In this document: positions 43,319 to 52,317 of the stretch, piece after piece | Layout of the letters: each line of letters opens with the position of its first letter | Numbering within the stretch: the first letter of the stretch is position 1 | From: Ottowia sp. | GTDB lineage: Bacteria > Pseudomonadota > Gammaproteobacteria > Burkholderiales > Burkholderiaceae_C | Reading direction: 5' to 3' | NCBI RefSeq assembly: GCF_016703145.1 | Contig: NZ_JADJCO010000003.1 | Location: 310,001 to 374,000 of the forward strand | DNA length: 64,000 nucleotides | The notes under the pieces: model-generated | What the model saw: only the letters and a program-made list of their open reading frames with translations | Databases searched by the model: none | What the model was told of the DNA's origin: nothing | Position numbers and translations under genes: made by a program

Positions 43319-44725
43319 TCAGATCCGCCGCGCCAGGGCGGCCGCCATGCCGGTGTAGGCGGCGGGCGTGAGAGCCAGCAGGCGCTCCTTCTCGGCCGGC
43401 GGGATGTCCAGCGAGCGGATCAGGGCGTGCAGCGCCTCGGGCGTGACGGCCTGCCCGCGCGTGGCGTCCTTGAGCTTCTCGTAGGCACCGGGCACGCCGT
43501 GGCGGCGCATCACGGTCTGGATCGGCTCGGCCAGCACTTCCCACGCCGCATCCAGGTCGGCGGTCAGGGCGGCCTCGTTCAGCTCCAGCTTGTTCAGGCC
43601 GGCGAGCAGCGACTGGTAGGCCAGCACCGCATGACCCAGGGCCACGCCCATGTTGCGCAGCACGGTGGAATCGGTCAGGTCGCGCTGCCAGCGGCTGACG
43701 GGCAGCTTCTCGCTCAGGTGGCGCAGCACGGCGTTGGCCAGGCCCAGGTTGCCCTCGGCGTTCTCGAAGTCGATGGGGTTGACCTTGTGCGGCATGGTGG
43801 AGGAGCCGATCTCGCCCGCCCGGGTCTTCTGCTTGAAGTAGCCCAGGGAGATGTAGCCCCACACGTCGCGCGCCAGGTCGATGCAGATGGTGTTGGCGCG
43901 CGCCACGGCGTCGAACAACTCGGCCATGTAGTCGTGCGGCTCGATCTGGATGCTGTAGGGCTGGAAGACGAGGCCCAGGCCAAAGGGTTCGGAGAACCCG
44001 TGACCGGGTTCAGGCTCGGGCGACTCGATCACCCGGCGGCTGAAAGCCTCCCAGTCGAAAGCCGGCCACGCCGACAGGTGGGCGTTGTAGTTGCCCACGG
44101 CACCGTTCATCTTGGCCATCAGCGGCACGCTGGCGATGCGCCCGCGCGCGCCGGCCAGGCGCACGGCGACGTTGGCGATCTCCTTGCCCACGGTGGTGGG
44201 GCTGGCGGTCTGGCCGTGGGTGCGACTGAGCATGGGCACGTCGGCGTGCTGGTGCGCCAGCGCGCGCAGCCGGGTCAGCACCGCGTCCAGCGCGGGCAGC
44301 AGCACCTGGTCGCGCCCGGCCTTGAGCTGCAGCGCGTGGCTGGTGTTGTTGATGTCCTCGCTGGTGCAGGCGAAGTGCACGAACTCGCCGGCGGCCTGCA
44401 GCTCGGGGCGGCCCTCGAACCTGGACTTGATCCAGTACTCGACCGCCTTCACGTCATGGTTGGTGGTCTTCTCGATGTCCTTGATGGCCTGGCCGTCAGC
44501 CTCGGAGAAGTCGCTCAACAGCCCGGCGAGGTAAGCGCGCGCTTCGCCGGACAGGGGCTTGAATTCGGCGAAACCCGCGTCCGACAAGGCGGTGAACCAG
44601 GTCAGCTCCACCTGCACGCGGTAGCGCATGTAGCCCAGCTCGCTGAGGTGCGGGCGCAGGGCGGCGAGCTTGGCGGCGTAGCGGCCGTCCAGGGGCGAAA
44701 GGGCGGAAAGGGGGCTCAGATCCAT
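43319..44725 (-). CDS. purB: Adenylosuccinate lyase
   Basis: PurB cleaves SAICAR and adenylosuccinate in purine synthesis. The 468-residue protein carries the fumarase/lyase signature GSSTMPHKVNPIDFENAEGN near 300, the His in SRTHGQTASPT near 165, and ACTSEDINNT near 110. An acidic-Pro insert (SPEPEPGHGFSEPFG, near 233-247) precedes QPYSIQIEPHDYMAEL and is longer than I expect for E. coli PurB. The ATG at 44725 gives the standard start MDLSPLSALSPLDGRYA. It is transcribed alone. Confidence 0.96.
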   Translation of the reverse strand: MDLSPLSALSPLDGRYAAKLAALRPHLSELGYMRYRVQVELTWFTALSDAGFAEFKPLSGEARAYLAGLLSDFSEADGQAIKDIEKTTNHDVKAVEYWIKSRFEGRPELQAAGEFVHFACTSEDINNTSHALQLKAGRDQVLLPALDAVLTRLRALAHQHADVPMLSRTHGQTASPTTVGKEIANVAVRLAGARGRIASVPLMAKMNGAVGNYNAHLSAWPAFDWEAFSRRVIESPEPEPGHGFSEPFGLGLVFQPYSIQIEPHDYMAELFDAVARANTICIDLARDVWGYISLGYFKQKTRAGEIGSSTMPHKVNPIDFENAEGNLGLANAVLRHLSEKLPVSRWQRDLTDSTVLRNMGVALGHAVLAYQSLLAGLNKLELNEAALTADLDAAWEVLAEPIQTVMRRHGVPGAYEKLKDATRGQAVTPEALHALIRSLDIPPAEKERLLALTPAAYTGMAAALARRI

Positions 44726-44855
44726 CGCTGGATTGTAGAAGCCGGCTCCCCCGCGCATCGGCCGGTTCGCGCGCGGATTCGTCGGCACTCGTGAGGCGGC
44801 GCACTAAAATGACGGTGCCCATCGGCCACCCGTCCACCAGCCAGCGGTAGTTTCC

Positions 44856-45485
44856 ATGTCCATGAAATTGATCGGCTCCCCGGCCAGCCCCTACGTGCGC
44901 AAGGTGCGCGTCGTCCTGGCCGAGAAGAAGCTGGACTGCCAGTTCGTCACCGAGAACGTCTGGGCCGAAGGCACCACCATCGGCAGCGCCAACCCGCTGG
45001 GCAAGGTGCCCTGCCTGATCGTGGACGGGCAGGACGCGGTGTTCGACTCGCGCGTGATCGTCGAGCACCTGGACACGCTCTCGCCCGTGGGCAAGCTGAT
45101 CCCGCCGGCCGGCCGCCACCGGGTGGAAGTCAAGACCTGGGAGGCGCTGGCCGACGGCCTGCTGGACGCCGCCATCCTGGCGCGCCTGGAGCGCACCTGG
45201 CCCGGCCGCGCCGAGGGCGAGCGCAGCGCCGCCTGGATCGAGCGCCAGATGCGCAAGGTGGACGATGCGCTGGCCGCGATGAGCAGCGGCCTGGGCGACA
45301 AGGCCTGGTGCTCGGCCGGCATCCACCTGACCCTGGCCGACATCGCCGTCGGCTGCGCGCTGGGCTACCTGGACTTCCGCTTCCCCGATTTGGACTGGCG
45401 CGCGCGCCACGCCAACCTGGCGCAACTGCTGGACGCGCGGCTGACGCAGCGCCCGAGCTTCGCGGACACCGTGCCCGTCGCCTGA
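44856..45485 (+). CDS. Glutathione S-transferase family protein
   Basis: This 209-residue protein has an N-terminal thioredoxin-like GST domain (KLIGSPASPYVRKVRVVLAE; NPLGKVPCLIVDG; then FDSRVIVEHLD) and a helical C-terminal domain with the N-capping box (LTLADIAVGCALGYLD). It resembles YibF-type GSTs, with Ser12 as the likely catalytic residue. The substrate is unknown. A strong GC hairpin (45514-45552) follows the stop codon. Confidence 0.92.
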   Translation: MSMKLIGSPASPYVRKVRVVLAEKKLDCQFVTENVWAEGTTIGSANPLGKVPCLIVDGQDAVFDSRVIVEHLDTLSPVGKLIPPAGRHRVEVKTWEALADGLLDAAILARLERTWPGRAEGERSAAWIERQMRKVDDALAAMSSGLGDKAWCSAGIHLTLADIAVGCALGYLDFRFPDLDWRARHANLAQLLDARLTQRPSFADTVPVA

Positions 45486-45513
45486 GCCGGACGCTCTCTT
45501 CCTGCCTCAAAGC

Positions 45514-45552
45514 GACCGCGCCGCCGGGGCACGAGGCCCGGGCGGCGCGGTC
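45514..45552 (+). terminator. GC-rich hairpin after the GST gene
   Basis: The 12-bp stem GACCGCGCCGCC / GGCGGCGCGGTC encloses a GC-rich loop and lies 29 bases after the GST stop. It has no following T run on the plus strand, so it may act weakly or with Rho. Confidence 0.45.
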
Positions 45553-45557
45553 TGAAT

Positions 45558-45623
45558 AAAAAAGCTGCCGAAGCGGCCTGAAGCGAAGGAGGAGGAGGGA
45601 GGGAGGAGGAAGTACGCTTCAGG
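45558..45623 (-). ncRNA. Candidate small RNA with CU-rich anti-Shine-Dalgarno loop
   Basis: On the minus strand a perfect 9-bp stem (CCTGAAGCG at 45615-45623 and CGCTTCAGG at 45577-45585) encloses a 29-base loop made almost only of C and T, with several overlapping CCTCC words. A second hairpin (GCCG-CTT-CGGC) and a T run (45558-45563 region) follow, as in an intrinsic terminator. CCTCC loops pair with Shine-Dalgarno sequences; cuckoo-type small RNAs of alphaproteobacteria use this design. The 5' end is not defined; the transcript may start further up in 45650-45850. The rest of this 364-base gap holds nothing else I can identify. Confidence 0.55.
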
Positions 45624-45849
45624 TTTTCAATCGGCGCGAAGCCGGCAGGCTTGGCAGCGTCAAGGAGTCAATGGGCTTGGGTCCCACTCATCACGTGCAT
45701 TGAGAGGGCGCATCTTCGTCCAAAGTTCCGGTTCGCGTCGCCACGATGCGTAAAGTACTGTGAAGCCCGCGTGACGGATTGCACACCACCCAGCGCCTAG
45801 AATGCCGGGCACCAGCACAACCACTTCGCGTCCGAGAGGAACTTCCCCC

Positions 45850-46713
45850 ATGACCATGCTCTACCCCGAACTTTTCAAGCAGCTCGAAGCCGTGCGCTGG
45901 AACATGGGCAAGGACATTCCTTGGGACAGTTTCGACGCCAGCCAGCTCAGCGACGAGCAGGCGCAAACCATCAAGATGAACGCCATCACCGAGTGGTCGG
46001 CGCTGCCGGCCACCGAGATGTTCCTGCGCGACAACCAGGAGGACTCGGACTTCTCCGCCTTCATGTCGATCTGGTTCTTCGAGGAGCAGAAGCACTCGCT
46101 GGTGCTGATGGAGTACCTGCGGCGCTTTCGCCCCGACCTGGTGCCGACCGAGGAGGAGCTGCACGCGGTGCGCTTCCAGTTCGACCCCGCGCCGGCGCTG
46201 GAGACGCTGATGCTGCACTTCTGCGGCGAGATCCGCCTCAACCACTGGTACCGCTGCGCGGCCGAATGGCACACCGAGCCGGTGATCCGCCACATCTACA
46301 CCACGCTCAGCCACGACGAGGCGCGCCATGGCGGCGCCTATCTGCGCTACATGAAGCGGGCCATCGCCAACTTCGGCGACGACGCGCGCACGGCCTTCGC
46401 CAAGGTGGGCGTGCTGATGGCCAGCGCGCGCCGCACGGCGCAAGCGCTGCACCCGACCAACCTGCACGTGAGCAAGGCGCAGTTCCCGCGCGACACGGTG
46501 CAGAGCCGCCTGCCCGACCCCGAGTGGCTGGAGGAATGGCTGGACAAGCAGATCAAGTTCGACGCCGGCTGGGAGACCAAGGTGGTCGAGCGCATCCTGC
46601 ACAACCTCAGCCTGCTGCTGGAGCGCGGCTTCAAGACCGCGCAGGACCTCAACCGCTACCGCAAGGAGTTGTCGGTGCGCACGTCCGGCGGCGCGCAGCC
46701 GGCCACGGCCTGA
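45850..46713 (+). CDS. Ferritin-like diiron protein
   Basis: The 287-residue helical protein has two E-x-x-H-type diiron motifs: FFEEQKHSLVLMEYL near 77 and SHDEARHGGAYLRYM near 157, with further Glu residues on partner helices (TEWSALPATEMFLRD, FCGEIRLNHW). This is the pattern of class II (acyl-ACP desaturase-like) ferritin-superfamily enzymes. The reaction is unknown; oxidation or desaturation of a lipid-like substrate is possible. The ATG at 45850 follows GAGAGGAA. It converges with the amine oxidase gene. Confidence 0.82.
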   Translation: MTMLYPELFKQLEAVRWNMGKDIPWDSFDASQLSDEQAQTIKMNAITEWSALPATEMFLRDNQEDSDFSAFMSIWFFEEQKHSLVLMEYLRRFRPDLVPTEEELHAVRFQFDPAPALETLMLHFCGEIRLNHWYRCAAEWHTEPVIRHIYTTLSHDEARHGGAYLRYMKRAIANFGDDARTAFAKVGVLMASARRTAQALHPTNLHVSKAQFPRDTVQSRLPDPEWLEEWLDKQIKFDAGWETKVVERILHNLSLLLERGFKTAQDLNRYRKELSVRTSGGAQPATA

Positions 46714-46957
46714 GAAGGCGTCAGCCAGGTCTTCGGCTCCTCGGCTCGTCGTCGAGGCTTTCCTCCAGCATGCGGCGCTATGCCGGGTTCTTGTCGCCGA
46801 TCAGGGCGACCCTCTGGACCAGCGCTCACGCGAAGGCCATCCCGGCGGCGTGGCCGAGGGTGAAGGCCTCCTCGAACACCGAGTAGCCCGACCAGTCCGC
46901 GTGGGCGAAGGCCAGGCGCGGCGCGGCCTCGAAGACGAGCGCCGGATGCTCCTTGTT

Positions 46958-47010
46958 TAATAGCAGTCGGCACAATACTGATGCGGGCCAGAGGCTGATT
47001 TGGCTCAAAT
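46958..47010 (+). repeat. Dispersed repeat inside the amine oxidase gene, copy 13
   Basis: The plus strand reads TAATAGCAGTCGGCACAATA, then CTGATGCGGGCCAGAGGCTG and ATTTGGCTCAAAT, a full consensus copy. It lies antisense in the gene and would code PGNLSQISLWPASVLCRLLL on the other strand. Confidence 0.85.
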
Positions 47011-47805
47011 TTCCGGGCACGGGCACGGCCATGGCATGGCCGTAGCGCACCAGCTCGATGCGCTGGGTCTTGCCGGCCAGGTCGGGGTGGGCGGCGGCCA
47101 GCTCGGCCACGATGGCGTCGCGCCACGCCGTCCACGGCGCCTGCAGCAAGCGCTCGCGCCCGCCCGGCTCGTCGCCCAGCGCGCGGTAGTAGGTCAGCAC
47201 CGTGGGGCCGGGCACGGGGCGCAGGCTCTGGTGCCGTGCATCGACGTAGCCCAGGCCGGCGCCGCCGTACAGCACGTTGTCCCAGCTCGGCGCGGCGCCG
47301 GGCCGGTCGTCCAGCGGCACGCGCAGGCGCAGGTTGGCCACCAGCCAGGCGCGGTGCGGATCGTGGCGGCGCGCTGGCGCAGCGCCTCGGGCGCGGGCTG
47401 CACCACGCGCGCGGCGGCCAGCGCGGGCAAGGCGACGATGGCCTGCGGGGCCTGCCAGCGCTCCAGCCGGCCGTTGGCGACGTCGATCGCATCGACGGCG
47501 ACGCCGTGGCGCCCGTGCGCGATGCGCCCGACGACGCGCCCGGTGCGCAGCCGATCGCCCAGCGGCGCCGCCAGCCGCGCGCCGATCCAGCCGTTGCCCT
47601 GCGGCCAGGTGAATACGGCGGACGCCTCGCCGCCCATGCCGGGCGCGTCGCCGGGGGCGTGAAAGCCGTGCCGGCTGGCGAAGTAGTGCAGGCCGGCCCA
47701 GGCCGACACGGTGGCGATGCCGGCGCCGTAGTCGTCGCGGCAGCAGTAGTCCAGGTACCAGAGCAGGTGCGCGTCATCCAGGCCCTCGGCCCGCAGCCAC
47801 GCTTT

Positions 47806-47858
47806 GAAAGTAATAGCGTCCTGCGCAAGCTGCACGCCGGCAAACGACGATTTTTGTA
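47806..47858 (+). repeat. Dispersed repeat inside the amine oxidase gene, copy 14
   Basis: The plus strand reads GTAATAGCGTCCTGCGCAAG, then CTGCACGCCGGCAAACGACG and ATTTTTGTA. It is less similar than copy 13. It lies close to the first frameshift and adds about 17 residues (VPIQKSSFAGVQLAQDA). Confidence 0.65.
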
Positions 47859-48468
47859 TTGGAACGGCGTAGCGCCCGCGCTTGCGCGCGCGCCACGGCC
47901 CGGGCGAAGCGCCGGTACTGCGCCAGCGTGCCCGCGCCCACGCCCTGCACGGGCAGCAGGCCGTCCTGCCAGTGGCCGTCGAAAAACAGGCGCTCCTGCG
48001 GGCTGTGGCACAGGTGGCGCTCATCGATCTGCCAGCGGCCGGCCACGCGCCGGCGCAGGCCCAGCTCCTCCAGCAGGTCCTGCACCGCGCGCGCGTCGTC
48101 GCCGGGCACGGGCAGGTAGTGCGCGCCCATCGGGCAGTCGATGCCGCCGACCTGCGTCCCCCGGCTATTGCCGCCGGCGGTGTCCTCCAGCTCCAGCACG
48201 GCGAAGTCCTCGTGCCCGGCCAGCCGCAGCGCCCGCGCCGCCGCCAGCCCGGCGATGCCGCCGCCGGCGATCACGGTGTGCACGCGGCGCGTGGCGTCGG
48301 GTGCCCGATCGGGCCAGGGCTGGCGCAGCAGGTGGCCGCGCTCGTGGGCGATGCCCGTGTAGCCGCCCTCGATGGCCTGCATGGCCTCGCGCGAGCAGCC
48401 CGCCGCCAGCAGCGCGCCGGCACCGGCGGCCAGCCAGGCGCGGCGCCGCGGGCCGGCGCTCGGCGTGC

Positions 48469-50028
48469 TCATGGCTGCACCTGCCCCCATTCGGTCTCGT
48501 AGGTGTGCACCAGCACCTGGTTGGACAGCCGGTTGACCTGGGCCGGCACGCGCGCCATGTCGGCCGGGAAGTCGAACAGCAGCGGCAGCGTGGCCGGCGT
48601 CAGGTAGCGCAGCCCCGGCGGCAGCGCGTCCGGCAGGCGCCAGGGGCGGCGGCTGGCGATGACGAAGCCCCATTCGCCGAAGCTGGGCACGTGGGCGTGG
48701 TAGGGCGCGGTGCGCAGGCCGGCGGCCTCGATGCTGGTGACGACGCTCCAGAAGCTCTGGCGCGCCACCAGCGGCGAGGTGGTCTGCACCACGGCGTAGC
48801 CGCTGGCGGCCAGGCGCCGGCCGAGCAGGGCGTAGAAGCTGTGGGTGTAGAGCTTGCCGATGGCGAAGTTGGTGGGGTCGGGGAAATCGACCACGATCAC
48901 GTCGAAGGGGTCGTCGCCCCGCTCGTCGCCCTGCTGCAGCCACTGGAAGGCGTCGGTGTTCACGATGGTGAGCCGGGGCGAGGCCAGCGCGTCGGCGTTG
49001 AGCGCGCGCAGCGTGGGGTGCGTGCCGAACAGGCGCGTCATCTCCGGGTCCAGCTCGACCAGGGTGATGGATTCGACGCTGGGGTGCCTGAGCACCTCGC
49101 GCACCGCCATGCCGTCGCCGCCGCCCAGCACGGCCACGCGGCGCGGGTGGCCGTGCGCGGCCATCGCGGGGTGCACCAGGGCCTCGTGGTAGCGGTATTC
49201 GTCGCGCTCGGCGAACTGCAGGTTGCCGTTGAGGTACAGCCGGTGCCCGGCGCGGCCGTGGGTGACCACGATGCGCTGGTAGGGCGAGGCGCTGCCGAGC
49301 ACGATGCGGTCCTGGTAGAACTTGTCCTCGGCGAAGCGCGTGAGCTGCTCGGCCCCGAACAGCCCCGCGACCAGCGCCGCCAGCACCAGCGCGCAGGCCA
49401 GCGCATGCGCGCCGAAGCGCCGCAGCTCGCCGCGGAACAGCCACAGCGCCCACACCGCCACGGCGGCGTTCATCAGCCCGAACACCAGCCCGGTGCGGAT
49501 CAGCCCCAGGTGCGGCACCAACAGCAGCGGAAAGGCCAGCGACACCGCCAGCGCGCCCAGGTAGTCGAAGGTGAGCACCTGGCTCACCAGGTCCTTCAGC
49601 GCCACGTTGCGCTTGAGGATGCGCATGACCAGCGGGATCTCCAGCCCCACCAGCGTGCCCACCAGCAGCACCAGGCCGTACAGCAGCACGCGGAAGGCGC
49701 CGGGCACGTAGGCGTTAGCCACGAAAAGCGTAGCTGGCAGCGCCCCACCCACAAGGGCCACGAGCAGTTCTATGCGCAGAAAATGCGCGGGCAACTGGCG
49801 GTCGATGTAGCGCGACAGCCACGAGCCCACGCCCATGGCGAACAGGTAGGTGCCGATGACGGTGGAGAACTGCAGCACCGAGTCGCCCAGCACGTACGAC
49901 GCCAGCGCGCCGGCCGCCAGCTCGTACAGCAGCCCGCACGCGGCCACGACGAAGACGCTGGCGAGCAGCGCGATGTCGATGGGGCGGGGGCCGGCGCGGG
50001 GAGGGGCGGGAGGGGAGGCCGCGGTCAC
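48469..50028 (-). CDS. Membrane-bound polyamine aminopropyltransferase (spermidine synthase-like)
   Basis: The 519-residue protein has about seven N-terminal membrane helices (about 20-225) and a C-terminal spermidine synthase domain with the SAM site VAVLGGGDGMAVREVLRH, the acidic ELDPEM, and VDFPDPTNFAIGKLYTHSFY. The start is a GTG at 50028; upstream sequence is TonB-receptor antisense. Its stop overlaps the start of the amine oxidase (ATGA). This pair is recurrent in proteobacteria and may produce and oxidise polyamine derivatives at the membrane, but the product is not known. Confidence 0.9.
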   Translation of the reverse strand: MTAASPPAPPRAGPRPIDIALLASVFVVAACGLLYELAAGALASYVLGDSVLQFSTVIGTYLFAMGVGSWLSRYIDRQLPAHFLRIELLVALVGGALPATLFVANAYVPGAFRVLLYGLVLLVGTLVGLEIPLVMRILKRNVALKDLVSQVLTFDYLGALAVSLAFPLLLVPHLGLIRTGLVFGLMNAAVAVWALWLFRGELRRFGAHALACALVLAALVAGLFGAEQLTRFAEDKFYQDRIVLGSASPYQRIVVTHGRAGHRLYLNGNLQFAERDEYRYHEALVHPAMAAHGHPRRVAVLGGGDGMAVREVLRHPSVESITLVELDPEMTRLFGTHPTLRALNADALASPRLTIVNTDAFQWLQQGDERGDDPFDVIVVDFPDPTNFAIGKLYTHSFYALLGRRLAASGYAVVQTTSPLVARQSFWSVVTSIEAAGLRTAPYHAHVPSFGEWGFVIASRRPWRLPDALPPGLRYLTPATLPLLFDFPADMARVPAQVNRLSNQVLVHTYETEWGQVQP

Positions 50029-50099
50029 GGCGCTATTGTGCGGGAGCGGTGCGCCCCTTCCGGGCGGCGGCGCCCGCGCCCAGGGCGCCGCGCCGGAAC

Positions 50100-52225
50100 T
50101 CAGAACTGGTAGTTGGCGCTCAGCAGAAAGCTGCGCGGCGCGCCCGGCATGGCGCTGGAGCGCCAGTATTCCTTGTCCAGCAGGTTCGACACCGCCAGGG
50201 TGACCGTCCACGGCGCGGCGCGCCAGCCGACCAGCGCGTCCCAGCGCGTGTAGCCCGGCAGGCGCGCGGTGTTGGCGGCGTTGGTCCAGCGCGCGCTGGT
50301 GTGGGTCACGCCGATCTCGGCGTACCACGGGCCGGACGGCGCGTAACGCACGAACAGGCTGCCGTTGCGCTTGGCTGAGTTCGGCAGGTAGTTGCCCTGG
50401 TTGGCGGGCGTTCCCCTGTCCTCGACCGCCTTGGCGCTCATCAGGCCCACGCCGCCGCGCACATACCACGACGGCGCCAGGCGCCCCGACGCGCTGAACT
50501 CGATGCCGCGCGAGCGCTCCTTGCCGCGCACGGCCCAGGTGACGGGTCGTTGTCGGGGTCGGGCCGGTAGCGGATGTTGAAGTGCTCCAACTGGTAGACC
50601 GAGAGCTGGGTGGACAGCGCGCCGTCGAACCAGTCGCTCTTGACGCCGACCTCGAACTGGCGTGAATACTGCGGCTCCTCGTCCAGCACGGCGCCGGCGC
50701 CGGTGTCCACGCCGAGGAAGCCGCGCCCACCGTAGGGCGAGAAGCTCTTGTTCCACGAGGCGTAGAAGCTGTGCTCGCGCACGGGCTGCCAGACGACGCC
50801 GATGCGCGGGCTCACGGCGTTGCCGCTGGTGTCGCGGGTGGCGCTGGTGAGCAGGTTGGTGCTGCGGAAGTCGTAGCTGTCGTAGCGCAGCCCGGCCAGC
50901 ACCTTCCACTGCGGCGTGAGGCTGATCAGGTCCTGCACGTACAGCGCCTGCGCGCTGCCCTTGTGCAGGTTGTGCTGGTTGGGCGTGCCTTGCACCGGCA
51001 GGGGCGGCCAGGCGATAGGCAGCCGCGGGTCGTAGGTGAAGGTGGTGGCCGGCGTGCCGATGCGGGGGTGGCGCTTTTCCTGGCTGATCTCCAGCCCCAC
51101 GAGCAGGTCGTGCTGGACATCGCCGGTCTTGAACTTGCCGGTCAGGTCCAGCGTGTTGCTCAGGGTCTTGTTGCTGGTCTGCTGCCAGGCGTAGCCGGGC
51201 TTGATCAGGCCGGTGGCGGCGCTGTAGGTGCCGCCGAAGAAATGGTCGAAGTCCTGGCTGGCCTCGCGCTGGCTGGCCACCCAGCGCAGGCTCCAGGCGG
51301 CATTGAAGTCGTACGACAGGTCCGAGCGCAGCACGCGCAGGCGGTCCTCGACGGTGTTGTCGGGGTGCGAGAAGCTCTCGCGGATGGAGATGCCGGCGGG
51401 CAACTGGTCGTAGGCCGGGCCGCGGTCGGGCACGCGCCACACGTTGTCCCAGGTGTACTGCGCGGTCCAGCGCAGGCCCGTGCGCGTGTCCACCAGGATG
51501 CTGGGCGAGATCATCTCGTTCTTGTTGCGGATGCCGCGGCGGAAGCTGTGCGCCTGCTCGCGGTCGGCCGTCAGGCGCACGACCACGTTGGGGTTGATGA
51601 CCTGGTTGATGTCCAGCGTGCCGCCGTAGTTGTCCCACGAGCCGCCGCGCAAGGTGACGCTGCTCTTGGCGTCGAAGCGCGCCTGCTTGCTGACCAGGTT
51701 GATCACGCCGCCGCCGGCGCCGCGGCCGTACAGCACCGAGGCGGGTCCCTTCAGGATCTCGATGCGCTCCACGTTGGCCGTGCTGCGGCGCACCTGGCCG
51801 GATTCGCGCACGCCGTCGCGGTAGATGTCGTTCGAGTCGGAGCCGAAGCCCCGGATCAGGACGCCCTCGCCGCGCATGTCGTAGTTGGTGTTCACGCCCG
51901 GCACGCCGTCGAGCATGACCGACAGGTCATTGATGCCGTAGCTCTTGTACTTGTTGACTTCCAGCGTGTCGATGGTCTGCGGGATGTCCTTGGGCGCCAT
52001 GTAGGTCTTGGTGGCGGTGGTCACCCCTTCGGGGCGCACGTCGTCGGGGTCGTGCTGCGTGCTGGTCACCTCCACGGTGGGCATGGTGGCGACTTCCTCC
52101 GTCGTCTGGGCGCCTGCGGGCAGGCTCCACGCCTGGCACGCCAGCACGGCCGCCAGCGCCACCGCCGAGCGCCTGTGCGCGCGGGCCGGGCCCTCCCTCT
52201 CGTCGTTGTTGTCCATCGTCCGCAT
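50100..52225 (-). pseudogene. TonB-dependent siderophore receptor, frameshifted
   Basis: The protein starts at 52225 (or 52216, better spaced from AGGA) with a signal peptide (ALAAVLACQAWSLPAGAQ). The plug domain includes IPQTIDTLEVNKYKSYGIND, VLIRGFGSDSNDIYRDG and ILKGPASVLYGRGAGGGVIN, matching hydroxamate/catecholate siderophore receptors. The barrel follows. At about 50545 one base is missing; the frame stops at 50441 in the shifted phase, and the real end continues with AVRGKERSRGIEFSASGRLA to the terminal LLSANYQF at 50100. A Fur-like box lies upstream. If the indel is real the barrel is truncated and inactive. Confidence 0.88.
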
Positions 52226-52262
52226 CCTGAAGAAGTGAGATGCGAGGGATTGTAATGGAAAC

Positions 52263-52285
52263 GCGAATCATTCTTATTTGATAAT
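52263..52285 (-). promoter_or_regulatory. Fur-box-like operator upstream of the TonB receptor
   Basis: The minus strand reads ATTATCAAATAAGAATGATT then CGC, matching the NATAATNATAATCATTATN pattern over most positions. It is about 40 bases upstream of the receptor start and is AT-rich in a GC-rich setting, which suggests iron control. Confidence 0.7.
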
Positions 52286-52317
52286 CTTGTGTCCACTGCG
52301 GGTCAGGCGTCTCCCCT

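Larger units (their letters stand above)
46826..48472 (-). pseudogene. FAD-dependent amine oxidase, two frameshifts
   Basis: The protein starts at 48472 (ATGA overlap with the synthase stop) with a Tat-like, lipobox-bearing signal (RRRAWLAAGAGALLAAGC) and an FAD site (VIAGGGIAGLAAARALRLAG). Near 47880 the frame shifts at a GCGCGC run, continues with WYLDYCCRDDYGAGIATVSA, then shifts back near 47345 to NLRLRVPLDDRP and ends ADWSGYSVFEEAFTLG...AFA at 46826. The two shifts compensate in net phase. Two dispersed repeats lie in the body (46958-47010 and 47806-47858), adding residues with no FAD-enzyme homology. Errors in GC runs or real decay are both possible. Confidence 0.82.

Noticed and set aside
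49725..49775. Possible further dispersed repeat in the spermidine synthase gene
   Set aside because: Only a short TAGCTGGCAGCGC-like piece is shared and it codes normal-looking membrane-helix sequence; similarity is too weak.
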